64,000 nucleotides of DNA from Lachnospiraceae bacterium (GTDB taxonomy: Bacteria > Bacillota > Clostridia > Lachnospirales > Lachnospiraceae), in NCBI GenBank assembly GCA_015056885.1, contig SVFL01000011.1, forward strand, positions 1 to 64,000, written 5' to 3'. How positions within the stretch are numbered: position 1 is the stretch's first letter; the number at the start of each line of letters is the position of its first letter. Both the position numbers and the translations under genes were made by a program. The notes under the pieces were generated by a model that had not been told where the DNA came from, ran no database searches, and saw only the letters and a program-made list of their open reading frames with translations. This document shows positions 42,757 through 52,062 of the stretch, one piece after another.

Positions 42757-44151
42757 TTATCTAAATTTTTCTTTTAAACAAGTTCCTACTGCATCCAATA
42801 CCCTCTCCGGAGCAATAGAATACATGCATTCCGGTCTGCCATATTTAAGACACCTTGTATACCAATCCGTTATCACCCCTTGACACTCGCCGCACACTCT
42901 AGGAGCCAAATTAATATTTCTGTCATAACCAAAAAACCACACCGGAGTAGGTCCAAACATTACAACACACTTCGTCCCCAACTGTGTAGCCATATGAACC
43001 ATTCCGCCTTCGCAATCCACATGGCATAAGGAATTCTTTAAAATATATTTAACCACTTCCAGATTCTGACCTGTAATATACCTATCCGCTCCTATTACAC
43101 GCACAACATCCTTTGCGCCAATCTGAACCAACTCCACCTCCGGAAAAAGTTCTTTAAACATTCGATTAAATTTCTCATGGTACTCAAGCGGCCACATCTT
43201 ATTTTGAACTTTAACATTCTTGGATAAATCATCCGCACCATAATTGTAAGTTATATAAGGCTTATTGAGCAACAACTTTTCATATTCTTTTTCATAGGTT
43301 TCATCCATGAAAAAATCCACATATTGATCTTTAATATCAAAAGCACCGCTCCCACCATATAATGTGTAACGATTCCACCCCATAAGTCTTGCCCGTTCTA
43401 TACGCAAACGATTCATATACTCCTGAATAGGCAAATTAACAAAATCCCCACCTTGATACTCATACAAAACATGTAAACGTTCTGCAAGCCTTGGGCATAT
43501 TTTTTCCACTCTCTCAAAATTGCACCGTAGCAACCCAGGTTCAAAATTGCAATCAAGCACAACATCATAATCAGCCAACGGGATTTGTTCCGAAACAAAA
43601 CTAAATATCTTGTGCAAATTAGATTGCCCATAAAATATAGAATTTGCCCCCCCACTTTGCTGAGAATAAACATCTATCTCACTATTCGGTGCAAGTTTTA
43701 CTATTTCTTGATACAACTTTAAATTAATTATATTGTCTCCAATTCCACCTAACGGAATAAATCCTATTCTGATTTTCTCTGATGGCATCGAGTAAGATGC
43801 TATCACTTTCGCAGGTATATTTACCCAATTGCAAAATACGTTATTGATAATTTTCTCTTTATCAACCCCCCAATCTCTTAATTGTGCTTCTACACACTCT
43901 TTAATCTTGAAATCTGCAATTGCCAGAAGCACAAAATCAAATTCCGTACATTTAATTTCTATAGGATTCTCAACTCTTACCGCTTCCATGGAATAGTTTT
44001 GAAAATGATTGTCCACTACCAATACAATATCGCACCACTGAAGAAGTTGATTCTGTCTAAAAAAATCTTTCCCTCGCTTTCCATATCCAAACAAAACTAC
44101 TCTAGCACCCTTAGGAATAAGTTCTATTGGCAAAAAACATTCATACCTCAT
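42757..44151 (-). CDS. Rossmann-like module + GT9 heptosyltransferase-like protein (copy A)
   Basis: A 464-residue protein. Residues 1-115 are the recurring module (ARVVLFGYGKRGKDFFRQN, VLVVDNHFQNYS). Residues about 125-464 are GT9-like: IGFIPLGGIGDNIINLKLY, VVLDCNFEPGLLR and, near 385, HVDCEGGMVHMATQLGTK then VVMFGPTPVWFFGY, the nucleotide-heptose donor motif region. A Cys cluster (CGECQG, RCLKYG, ECMYS) lies at the C-terminus. It is about 70% similar by eye to the next gene. GGTGAT precedes the ATG. ADP-heptose from hldD-hldE is the obvious candidate donor (inference). Confidence 0.88.
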   Translation of the reverse strand: MRYECFLPIELIPKGARVVLFGYGKRGKDFFRQNQLLQWCDIVLVVDNHFQNYSMEAVRVENPIEIKCTEFDFVLLAIADFKIKECVEAQLRDWGVDKEKIINNVFCNWVNIPAKVIASYSMPSEKIRIGFIPLGGIGDNIINLKLYQEIVKLAPNSEIDVYSQQSGGANSIFYGQSNLHKIFSFVSEQIPLADYDVVLDCNFEPGLLRCNFERVEKICPRLAERLHVLYEYQGGDFVNLPIQEYMNRLRIERARLMGWNRYTLYGGSGAFDIKDQYVDFFMDETYEKEYEKLLLNKPYITYNYGADDLSKNVKVQNKMWPLEYHEKFNRMFKELFPEVELVQIGAKDVVRVIGADRYITGQNLEVVKYILKNSLCHVDCEGGMVHMATQLGTKCVVMFGPTPVWFFGYDRNINLAPRVCGECQGVITDWYTRCLKYGRPECMYSIAPERVLDAVGTCLKEKFR

Positions 44152-44157
44152 TTTATA

Positions 44158-44439
44158 TCACCATCTATCAATTAAAATTTTACATATCTCCTCACCGGTA
44201 AAATGATACACTCCACCGATAATAACTTTATCACTACCTATGTTCAGACATTAGCGCCTTCAACTCCCACCCCTTAATCGCAAGTTAGCGCTATAGATAT
44301 TATAAATTTTATTTAATTCGGCCACAGATAAAAATCTATCTTTTAAAGCTAGTTTTTCCTTGGCTAAATAGTATCTGTTCCCCTCGCGAGTATGCGCATA
44401 GCTAGTCAAACGCTCTCTACTGTCATACACTTGAGCCTT
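44158..44439 (-). pseudogene. Possible decayed coding remnant between the two GT9 genes
   Basis: Two minus-strand stretches look protein-like. The first (44260-44439) reads AQVYDSRERLTSYAHTREGN and continues 59 codons to a stop; the second (44158-44250), in another frame, reads LNIGSDKVIIGGVYHFTGEE to a stop. Neither has a start with a ribosome site. I do not recognise the family. It may be debris of a gene lost when the GT9 gene duplicated. Confidence 0.35.
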
Positions 44440-45826
44440 TTATGCAAGTGCATACTGCCCCCAATACCCGCTCTGGCGTAATAGAATACATACATTCCGG
44501 TCTGTCATACTTAAGACATCTTGTATACCAGTCTTTGACCAAACCTTTACACTCACCACACACTATCGGTGCAAGATTAATATTCCTATCATAACCAAAA
44601 AACCATACCGGCGTAGGCCCAAACATTACAACACATTTTGTTCCAAGTTGTGTAGCCATATGAACCAATCCACCTTCACAGTCTATATGACACAATGAAT
44701 TCTTTAAAACATATTTTGCGACTTCCAAATTCTGACCTATAATATATCGGTCTGCTCCCGGCACGCATGTTACATCCTTGCCACCAATTTGAACCAACTC
44801 GATCTCTGGAAAACGTTCCTTAAATATACGATTTAACTTTTCATGGTATTCATATGGCCACATTTTTGTCTGCACTTTACCATTTTTTAGCGGATCACTG
44901 GCACCAAAATTATAAGTTATATAAGACTTGCTAAGCCCCAAACTCTTATAGTCTTCTTCATAGGCTTCATCTATGAAAAAATCCACATATTGATTCTTAA
45001 TATCAAATGCTCCACTACACCCATACAAAGTATACCGATTCCACCCCATAAATCGTGCCCGTTCCAAACGCACACGATTCATATAAGCACCAATTGGTAA
45101 ATCAACAAAATCGCTTTTCTGATACTCATATAAAATGTGTAGTCGCTCTGCCAATCTCGGGCTAATACTTTCTACCCTGTCAAAATTGCAAGATAAGAGT
45201 GAGGGTTCGAAATTACAATCCATAACAACATCATATTTTGTCAACAACTTCCTATCTGGAAGAGAATCAACTATTTCATGCAAATTGGTTTGGCCATAAA
45301 ATATAGAACGAATAATCTGTCCTTGAAGGGAAAAAACATCTACCTCACTAACTGGAGCCAGCTTCACCAATTCCTGATACAATTTCAAACTGATTATATT
45401 GTCTCCCATTGCTCCACCGGGAACAAAACCTATCTTAAGCTTATCTGAATATTCAGAAGACGTGATAGTATGCAATACATTTTTGTAAGACTCATTCATC
45501 CAATAACAGGACAAATTGGTTATAATCTTTTCCCCCGAGATGCCCATAGCCTTTAACTGCACTATTATACTATCCCTAATCTTTTTCGAAAGAATTGCCA
45601 AAAGTACGTAATCAAACTCTGTCTGTAAAATTCGCTTGGGATCCTCTACCTCAACCGCTTCCTTTGCAAATTTTTGACAGCTGTTATCCACTACAAGAAC
45701 AATATCACACCATTGAAGGAAATTATTTTGTCTCCAGAAAAGTTTACCAATTTGTCCAAATCCGAAGAGAACTACTTTAGCGCCTTTCGGTATATCTTCT
45801 ATGGGCAAGAAACGTCCACATCCCAT
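44423..45826 (-). CDS. Rossmann-like module + GT9 heptosyltransferase-like protein (copy B)
   Basis: A 467-residue tandem paralogue of 42757-44151 with the same domain order: AKVVLFGFGQIGKLFWRQN and VLVVDNSCQKFA in the module, then IGFVPGGAMGDNIISLKLY, HIDCEGGLVHMATQLGTK and VVMFGPTPVWFFGY. The C-terminal Cys cluster is also conserved. The ATG at 45824-45826 has GGAGG 9 nt upstream; the frame is open 13 codons further. The last residues (CIKGSSV) diverge from copy A and overlap the remnant downstream, as if the 3' end had been rebuilt. Confidence 0.87.
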   Translation of the reverse strand: MGCGRFLPIEDIPKGAKVVLFGFGQIGKLFWRQNNFLQWCDIVLVVDNSCQKFAKEAVEVEDPKRILQTEFDYVLLAILSKKIRDSIIVQLKAMGISGEKIITNLSCYWMNESYKNVLHTITSSEYSDKLKIGFVPGGAMGDNIISLKLYQELVKLAPVSEVDVFSLQGQIIRSIFYGQTNLHEIVDSLPDRKLLTKYDVVMDCNFEPSLLSCNFDRVESISPRLAERLHILYEYQKSDFVDLPIGAYMNRVRLERARFMGWNRYTLYGCSGAFDIKNQYVDFFIDEAYEEDYKSLGLSKSYITYNFGASDPLKNGKVQTKMWPYEYHEKLNRIFKERFPEIELVQIGGKDVTCVPGADRYIIGQNLEVAKYVLKNSLCHIDCEGGLVHMATQLGTKCVVMFGPTPVWFFGYDRNINLAPIVCGECKGLVKDWYTRCLKYDRPECMYSITPERVLGAVCTCIKGSSV

Positions 45827-45868
45827 TACCAAACATCCTCCGCAAAATTTTCTTCCAAATACCAAATT

Positions 45869-47029
45869 CTAATTCCCACCTGTAATAAAAAGATCGCAAA
45901 ACTCACAATGCTTCCAATATCCTCTCCCCTTATGAATACACTCTCTTACCAGCTTAAATTTATCACCATTCCAGACTTCCAATACCGTTTCCTTACTTAA
46001 ATCCCCCAAAGTATCCTTTCCCAATGGATCGTTACAACAAAGGGAAACCTTACCATCCGGTCGTACAATCAATTGCTTAAATGGAAGCGGACATTTTACA
46101 TGCGGATAAGAAACCATCTTTTCTCGATTCGGAGCATCGCCACCACGTGTCGTCATGATTTCATGCGGCTTTCGCAAAACAATCGTTACTTTTTTCTTTA
46201 ACTCCGGATGTTCCTCACAATACGCAACTATCTGCTCGCACGGTTTTATCAATCTTAATTCCTGCTGATAGTTATCAATAATCAACTCGTCCAGATATTG
46301 TATAATATCTACAAACTTCTCCACTGTAAGCAAAGTTCCATTAGTCCATAAATGAATATAAGCATTAGGCAATTTCTCTCGCGTATATTTATTCTTAGAA
46401 ATAATATCCTCATCTAAAAAAGGTTCGTTATTGGAAAATAACGCAATCCTCCCCGAATAATTTATCTCAGCAAGCTGATCAATAATACGTTCGAACAATT
46501 TCCTCGACATCTTATGAAACTCTCTCGTATCATGGTTCTTACTTACAGGACAGAAGTCACACACACCATTACATCTGTTTATTGTTTCGATTTCCACATG
46601 ATCGAACACCTTGGACTCGGTATACAACAAATCTGTTCTATAATTTATTGTGTCAATCATTTTTGAATTGTTTGACTTTTCAATAAAGTCCTCCTCTATC
46701 AAATCACGCTCTGATGATTTCTCATATGGATTATAAATAAACTCTGTGCTCGGATAAAAACGTTTCAGTTCACTAAAAATCTCATAATTTGTATATCCCA
46801 ATTGATGCAACTGCTGTTCCATAAGCTCATAATGTATACTACACAATATAATTCTATATTTATTGCTATCTAAAACAGCATCGTCCACAGCTCTTACATT
46901 AATACCATTTACCTCAGTTCCAACCTTCTTAGAATCATTATCGATATAGTAGGCAATAGCATCTTTCCCATATATCTGATATGCCATTTGCCCATATCGG
47001 CCTGTTCCAAACAGTATTACTTGTTCCAT
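45869..47029 (-). CDS. Rossmann-like module + radical SAM/SPASM protein (copy 1)
   Basis: A 386-residue protein. Residues 1-95 are the recurring module (QVILFGTGRYGQMAYQIYG, YYIDNDSKKVGTE). Residues about 135-340 are a radical SAM domain with VEIETINRCNGVCDFCPVSK (CxxxCxxC for the 4Fe-4S cluster). The end is SPASM-like: QLIVRPDGKVSLCCNDPLG, EVWNGDKF, CEFCD. GAGGG precedes the ATG at 47027-47029. It is paralogous to 48731-49885. The substrate is unknown; similar proteins in sugar clusters act on sugar or peptide substrates. Confidence 0.85.
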   Translation of the reverse strand: MEQVILFGTGRYGQMAYQIYGKDAIAYYIDNDSKKVGTEVNGINVRAVDDAVLDSNKYRIILCSIHYELMEQQLHQLGYTNYEIFSELKRFYPSTEFIYNPYEKSSERDLIEEDFIEKSNNSKMIDTINYRTDLLYTESKVFDHVEIETINRCNGVCDFCPVSKNHDTREFHKMSRKLFERIIDQLAEINYSGRIALFSNNEPFLDEDIISKNKYTREKLPNAYIHLWTNGTLLTVEKFVDIIQYLDELIIDNYQQELRLIKPCEQIVAYCEEHPELKKKVTIVLRKPHEIMTTRGGDAPNREKMVSYPHVKCPLPFKQLIVRPDGKVSLCCNDPLGKDTLGDLSKETVLEVWNGDKFKLVRECIHKGRGYWKHCEFCDLFITGGN

Positions 47030-47101
47030 ACTCTGTCCCTCTCTACCCAACTCAATAGGTTTTATGCTCATGCCTTACTACTTTTCTTTCATACTTTAAT
47101 C

Positions 47102-48064
47102 CTATTTCTTTAACCGAACAACCATATCATCAAATCCATCAGTAGACAGACAATAATACAACACCTCTGAACCAGTTTCCCGCAGCAGCTGGTTTACCGC
47201 CTGTACAACACCATAGTATTCCTTCCTATAATAATCATAAAGAATATAATCATTAAATTGTATAATCCCACCATTCTTAACTTTTCTCTTCAGTACTTCT
47301 ACATCCTTCAATACACTCTCATAAGAATGGTCAGCATCCAAATACACATAATCAAAGAAATCGTCCGGAAATTGCTCCAGCACATCCCACGAAAGCCCCT
47401 TTACAATCTCTACAACACCTTCCTCTATTTCTTTTGAGAATCTATCTTCATAATACTGCAAATGATTCATCTGAGATTCTTCAAATCTTTTCTCTCCCCA
47501 AAATTCTCCTGACTTAGTACTAAATATGTCCATAGCATAAAACTTCTGCGGCTGCATCTCGTCAAGAATCTTCCTCGTGAAATCACCATATGCTACACCA
47601 ACTTCAGCAACAACTAAATTTTTAGGAAATCTTTTCAATGTCTCACTCCTGTCAGCAAGTACCTTGGCATTCTCCATCATTTCCTGTGACAATGCCTTGA
47701 CTCCATGCACAGATTTCTCATTTTTCTCAAACAAATCCGATATCAACCGTCCGTCATAACAATCATCCACTTCTGCAACTCTGCTAAGCCATTCATCTAC
47801 ACTAACAATCTGCCCTTTCTCAAACAAGCCACTTTCCAACACTTTGCTTTTTATCTCATCATAATAAAGAATAGGACAAATTACCAGTTTTGTTGCGCCA
47901 TAACACTCCTTTGTCTCTACATACCGCTCCCATGTTATAACTTCTACACCTTGTCCTTTGAAATTCTTATCAATAACAATCTCAACCATAGATAATGGTA
48001 ATCGTTTTCCTTTAAACACTTTTTCTGCATGTCGTCCCATTCCATATAAAATCACTTTTTCCAT
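47102..48064 (-). CDS. Rossmann-like module + class I SAM methyltransferase
   Basis: A 320-residue protein. Residues 1-95 are the recurring module (KVILYGMGRHAEKVFKGK, EIVIDKNFKGQ). Residues about 130-320 resemble Methyltransf_24/CmcI-like enzymes: NLVVAEVGVAYGDFTRKIL (SAM loop), FYAMDIFSTKSGE, and YVYLDADHSYESVLKDVE followed by GGIIQFNDYI. GGAGA precedes the ATG. It lies between the SIS gene and a radical SAM gene. It probably O- or N-methylates a sugar (inference). Confidence 0.83.
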   Translation of the reverse strand: MEKVILYGMGRHAEKVFKGKRLPLSMVEIVIDKNFKGQGVEVITWERYVETKECYGATKLVICPILYYDEIKSKVLESGLFEKGQIVSVDEWLSRVAEVDDCYDGRLISDLFEKNEKSVHGVKALSQEMMENAKVLADRSETLKRFPKNLVVAEVGVAYGDFTRKILDEMQPQKFYAMDIFSTKSGEFWGEKRFEESQMNHLQYYEDRFSKEIEEGVVEIVKGLSWDVLEQFPDDFFDYVYLDADHSYESVLKDVEVLKRKVKNGGIIQFNDYILYDYYRKEYYGVVQAVNQLLRETGSEVLYYCLSTDGFDDMVVRLKK

Positions 48065-48081
48065 TGCAATAATTCTCCTTT

Positions 48082-48642
48082 CTACATCCCTGCAAGAATA
48101 TACATCATCATATGATTTAACACCAAATGCACATCCTCAACAATCTGCATATTATCGATATTCACATGTATATTATATCGGGAAATCCGCTTCAATTCTC
48201 CACCATTGTACCCAGTAAAAGAGATTGTGGTTGCGCCCAACTCATTGGCATATCTCATCGCTCTCAATACATTCTCAGAATTACCACTCCCCGATATTCC
48301 AATAAGAACATCCCCTTCTTTCATCTTATTACGTAGAGGGACAAGAAAAATATCATCATAACCAATATCATTGGCAATCGCCATCATCATAGGAACATTA
48401 TCACTCAGGCACTCAATATCATACTTTATCTCTTGGTCATAGCTTATTCCCTTATTAAAATCACATTCTAAATGAGAAGCCGTCGATGCGCTTCCACCAT
48501 TTCCGCAGATAAAAATTCTTTTTCTTCCTAGTCGAGCATTTTCTAAAACGTTCATAACTTCATTAATCGCCTCAGAAGAAAGCCCGTCCAGCACCTGCTT
48601 TTCCAATTCAATATATCGTTGAATCTGCTCTCTGTAATCCAT
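48082..48642 (-). CDS. GmhA-like SIS-domain isomerase (second copy)
   Basis: A 186-residue SIS protein: RIFICGNGGSASTASHLECD, GISGSGNSENVLRAMRYA and a C-terminal VEDVHLVLNHMMMYIL. It parallels gmhA at 37598-38176, including HLEC for HFAGE, but has VED instead of VQE at one zinc-ligand position. This variant is common in SIS proteins of other nucleotide-heptose loci. AGGAGA precedes the ATG. It may make a heptose 7-phosphate for the second, domain-swapped kinase/nucleotidyltransferase (54885-56426). Confidence 0.85.
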   Translation of the reverse strand: MDYREQIQRYIELEKQVLDGLSSEAINEVMNVLENARLGRKRIFICGNGGSASTASHLECDFNKGISYDQEIKYDIECLSDNVPMMMAIANDIGYDDIFLVPLRNKMKEGDVLIGISGSGNSENVLRAMRYANELGATTISFTGYNGGELKRISRYNIHVNIDNMQIVEDVHLVLNHMMMYILAGM

Positions 48643-48730
48643 TATTACATTCTCCTCATCAAATTACTGCATACATAACCCGTTCATATAACGCACCACT
48701 ACAACGACATTACTATTTCATACTTAGTTT

Positions 48731-49885
48731 CTATACAAAAAAAGCATCACAATACTTACACTGCTCTATTGTACTTCTACCCTTATAAACTGCTTCTCTA
48801 ATATCTTTATACTTTTCTCCATTCCATACTTCAGCAATAGTTTGGACTTTCAAATCACCTAGTGTATATTTTCCTAATGCATCATTGCAACACAGAGAAA
48901 CTTCCCCTGTTGGACGTATAACCAATTGCTTGAAAGGTAATGTACACTTAGCCATTGGATATGTTTTTAAATCTTGTTTCCTATTAGGGGAATCTCCCCC
49001 GCGACTACTTAATTGTTCCTGCGGTTTTCTCAAAACAATCGTTACTCTTTCTTTATACTCCGGATGTCTTTCACAATACGCAGCAATTTCTTGGCACGGT
49101 TTTATTAGTTTCAGTTCCTGATGATAATTATCAATAATCAGTTCGTCCAAACACTCCATTACATTTATAAACTTATCTAAGGTCAACAATGTCCCGTTGG
49201 TAAATAAATACATATTTGCATTAGGTACTTTAGCTCTCGCATACCGATGCCTTTCTATAATCTTCCTATCCAAAAACGGCTCATCATTTGAATATAGTGC
49301 CAAACGCCCATCATAATCCATTTCTGCCAACTCATCAATTATCTTTGTAAACAACTCATCTGGCATCTCCGCATATTCTCTTGGATCGCAAAACCTATTT
49401 ACCGGGCAAAATCCACAACCTCCGTTACAACGATTTACAGTTTCAATTTCGATATATTGAATTTTTAATTTATCAGTAGAATATAATCTATTTGTCTGAC
49501 GCTCTACTTCATTTATCTTTAATTGTATAGCATCATCTGAATTTTCCCAAAATGTATCGTTTTCTCGTCCGCCTTCATATGGATTCACCACCAACGCTTT
49601 CGTCTTAAATGACATCACATCTTTCTTATTTTCATAATAATGCCGATATTTAATCCCTGCTGCCTTCAACTGTTCTTCAACTGTTTCTCGATATTTAGTG
49701 GTTATTATAACTTCATAATCTGCATGAATCCGTAACAATTCATCCCACCCAATAATTTCTATTCCCTCTAGACATGTTCCAATCTTTTTTCTGTTATTAT
49801 CTGCAAAATATGCAATGCTTTCCCTTCCATATTCACCAACTGCTGACACTCCTAACAATCCTGCACCAAATAAAATTTTTTTCAT
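48731..49885 (-). CDS. Rossmann-like module + radical SAM/SPASM protein (copy 2)
   Basis: A 384-residue paralogue of 45869-47029 with the same layout: ILFGAGLLGVSAVGEYG and YFADNNRKKIGTC in the module, then IEIETVNRCNGGCGFCPVNR (CxxxCxxC), ITIVLRKPQEQLSSRGGD-type central region and SPASM-like QLVIRPTGEVSLCCNDALG, ending CKYCDAFFV. GAGGTGG precedes the ATG. The two copies flank a methyltransferase and the second SIS gene. Confidence 0.85.
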   Translation of the reverse strand: MKKILFGAGLLGVSAVGEYGRESIAYFADNNRKKIGTCLEGIEIIGWDELLRIHADYEVIITTKYRETVEEQLKAAGIKYRHYYENKKDVMSFKTKALVVNPYEGGRENDTFWENSDDAIQLKINEVERQTNRLYSTDKLKIQYIEIETVNRCNGGCGFCPVNRFCDPREYAEMPDELFTKIIDELAEMDYDGRLALYSNDEPFLDRKIIERHRYARAKVPNANMYLFTNGTLLTLDKFINVMECLDELIIDNYHQELKLIKPCQEIAAYCERHPEYKERVTIVLRKPQEQLSSRGGDSPNRKQDLKTYPMAKCTLPFKQLVIRPTGEVSLCCNDALGKYTLGDLKVQTIAEVWNGEKYKDIREAVYKGRSTIEQCKYCDAFFV

Positions 49886-49979
49886 TTATACCACCTCACA
49901 GCTTATTAATCAAAATCGCTCATCACAAATCCAACTCTCAATTCTAACAATTAAATTTATCTTTTGACGTTTATTCTGT

Positions 49980-51176
49980 TTAATCATATAACTCACAAAT
50001 ATCATTGAAACCTCTATCAGCCAAACGATTCACTACTTCTCTTGCAAAGTCCCCCTTCATTGCAATTATAATTAAGCACTCTTTCGTTAATACATTATCC
50101 AATCCAATGATACGATTTCCATACAAAGATTTTCTATTCGCGTCTGGATTGGTCACTATTACACCTTCAATAGACACATCATATTTATTTAATATATCTA
50201 TTGCCTCTATCGCATAATGCCCCGCCCCATAGAGATAAATTTTTTTCTCCTCATGTTCTTGTAGCACCTTTTTCAACCTTTTATCAGCGACCAAATTATG
50301 ATAATTACTGGTAACACGTCGCCACAATAATCTTTCTTCTACCGTTTTACCTTCATAAATATCATTCGGAACTTTACGCGCCATGGCAACTAATTTATTG
50401 TACACAAAAATAATGGTCTCTTCTAAGCCAATCCTTCCTTCTTCTGTTAACTTAATTCTTCTTTCCATACCCAGTAGTTCATAATATATTTTTATAAAGC
50501 TTTCTATTTGCCACTTACCTATTTTCTTCGCAGTCAATGAATCGTTCCAATGATAATATCTATAAAAAATTCGCTCCGTACAAAGCACTCGCTGTGCCTT
50601 TAAGAAACACTCCATGATATAGGGTACATCCTCACCATACAAACCCGGATAATACTCAATATTGCCCTTTTCCAAAAAATCACGTCTTAAAAAAAGTGCC
50701 CATACCCCCCCCGTCATATATTCATTATTCTTCATCTGCTCTGCCAACAGCTTCTGTCCATTCCAAATACCGGGATAATCAAATTTATATATTAACTCCT
50801 TTTTCACCTCTCTCCCCAACACATTAGCAACTACCATATCCACATCATTGACTTCTGCCAGCTTCACCATCTGCTCTACGCTTTTGTCATCGTAGAACGC
50901 ATCATCTGCATCCATAAAAAACAAATATTTACCGGTGGACTTCCGTACTCCTACATTCCTTGCTATTGACAAACCGGTCTCTTTACTATGTACAATCTGA
51001 ATCCGCGAATCCCTCCCTTGATATCGTTCCAAGATGTCCAAGGATGAATCCTTAGATGATTGATAGACACAGATAAATTCCAGATTTTCATACGTCTGTG
51101 AAATCGCGCTGTTCATCGCTATCTCCAAATGTGCAGCAGCTTCATACACCGGAATAATTACTGATACTCTTGCCAT
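49980..51176 (-). CDS. GT2 glycosyltransferase + Rossmann-like module
   Basis: A 398-residue protein. Residues 1-290 are a family 2 GT-A transferase: VSVIIPVYEAAAHLEIAMNS, GLSIARNVGVRKSTGKYLFF, MDADDAFYDD (the DxD). Residues about 305-398 are the recurring module (KIYLYGAGHYAIEAIDIL, GVIVTNPDANRKSLYG). AGGAGG precedes the ATG at 51174-51176; the frame is open 16 codons upstream but that part runs into the SDR gene. GT2 enzymes of this kind act on the cytosolic face; donor and acceptor are unknown. Confidence 0.9.
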   Translation of the reverse strand: MARVSVIIPVYEAAAHLEIAMNSAISQTYENLEFICVYQSSKDSSLDILERYQGRDSRIQIVHSKETGLSIARNVGVRKSTGKYLFFMDADDAFYDDKSVEQMVKLAEVNDVDMVVANVLGREVKKELIYKFDYPGIWNGQKLLAEQMKNNEYMTGGVWALFLRRDFLEKGNIEYYPGLYGEDVPYIMECFLKAQRVLCTERIFYRYYHWNDSLTAKKIGKWQIESFIKIYYELLGMERRIKLTEEGRIGLEETIIFVYNKLVAMARKVPNDIYEGKTVEERLLWRRVTSNYHNLVADKRLKKVLQEHEEKKIYLYGAGHYAIEAIDILNKYDVSIEGVIVTNPDANRKSLYGNRIIGLDNVLTKECLIIIAMKGDFAREVVNRLADRGFNDICELYD

Positions 51177-51186
51177 TAAAATCCTC

Positions 51187-52062
51187 CTATTCTGTTCGAT
51201 ATCTCTCGACCATCTCAGATGCAAATTGGCGCAATACTTCTTCCGAATCCATTGGCTTATAGCCTAATTCTAATGCTCTCTCAATCGACACACAGGAACA
51301 TTTCGGCAGCACGTCGGTCTTACCCCTAACAAGTACAGATGTACTCCCCATAGCAGATTTCATAACTTCCAATATTTGCATCATTGGCAGATAGTCCTTA
51401 GCCCCCAATAATACTCTTTCATATTTCCACGCTTCCATCTGTAGTAGATGTTCCATAAAAAGACCCAAATCCGAGACATGCATATAATTGTTATAAGCCT
51501 GCTCCGGAATAAAACAAGTAACCTCTTCATTCATCAACAACCTGCGTGTCATTGTAATAAAACCTGAACCTTTGGTATTTATTAAATCGACGAATGGTCC
51601 CAACATTCTAGGTAACTCTAATATAACTTTCTGTGGAATTGAAGATTCCAAAACGATATTTTCTGCCAAATACTTCGTCATTCCATATATTTCAGGATTT
51701 ACAATTGACGAATGTTCTGACACCACCCCGTCCGTCTCTCCGTATACGGATACCGTTGACATGTAAATAAATCCGGATACATTCTGTTTTTCTGCAAATC
51801 TTACCATTTTACGGGTAGCGTCAATATTATCTCTAATCAGAGAATCTGTGTTTCCTTGCAAACCGGCTGCACAATGAATAATAACATCATAATCTCCTTC
51901 AACTGCTTCAAGCGACTCACTTAGTTCTGCTCGGACTATTTTATAAGCAATATTCATTGGTTTATGTGTCCGATAAATGCCAACCACAGAATGTCTTTGC
52001 GACAAATAATCTGCTAATGATCTACCAACATTGCCCCCCACACCGGTTATCAATATTCTCAA
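51187..52062 (-). CDS. NAD-dependent epimerase/dehydratase (SDR)
   Basis: A 291-residue extended SDR: RILITGVGGNVGRSLADYL, VIIHCAAGLQGNTDSLIRDN, FIYMSTVSVYGETDGV, and catalytic EIYGMTKYLAEN (YxxxK). The start chosen is TTG at 52060-52062, with GGAGGG upstream and a TTGA overlap with the transketolase stop; an ATG at 52087-52089 lies inside the upstream gene without a ribosome site. It probably modifies a nucleotide-linked sugar made by the neighbouring enzymes. Confidence 0.85.
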   Translation of the reverse strand: MRILITGVGGNVGRSLADYLSQRHSVVGIYRTHKPMNIAYKIVRAELSESLEAVEGDYDVIIHCAAGLQGNTDSLIRDNIDATRKMVRFAEKQNVSGFIYMSTVSVYGETDGVVSEHSSIVNPEIYGMTKYLAENIVLESSIPQKVILELPRMLGPFVDLINTKGSGFITMTRRLLMNEEVTCFIPEQAYNNYMHVSDLGLFMEHLLQMEAWKYERVLLGAKDYLPMMQILEVMKSAMGSTSVLVRGKTDVLPKCSCVSIERALELGYKPMDSEEVLRQFASEMVERYRTE

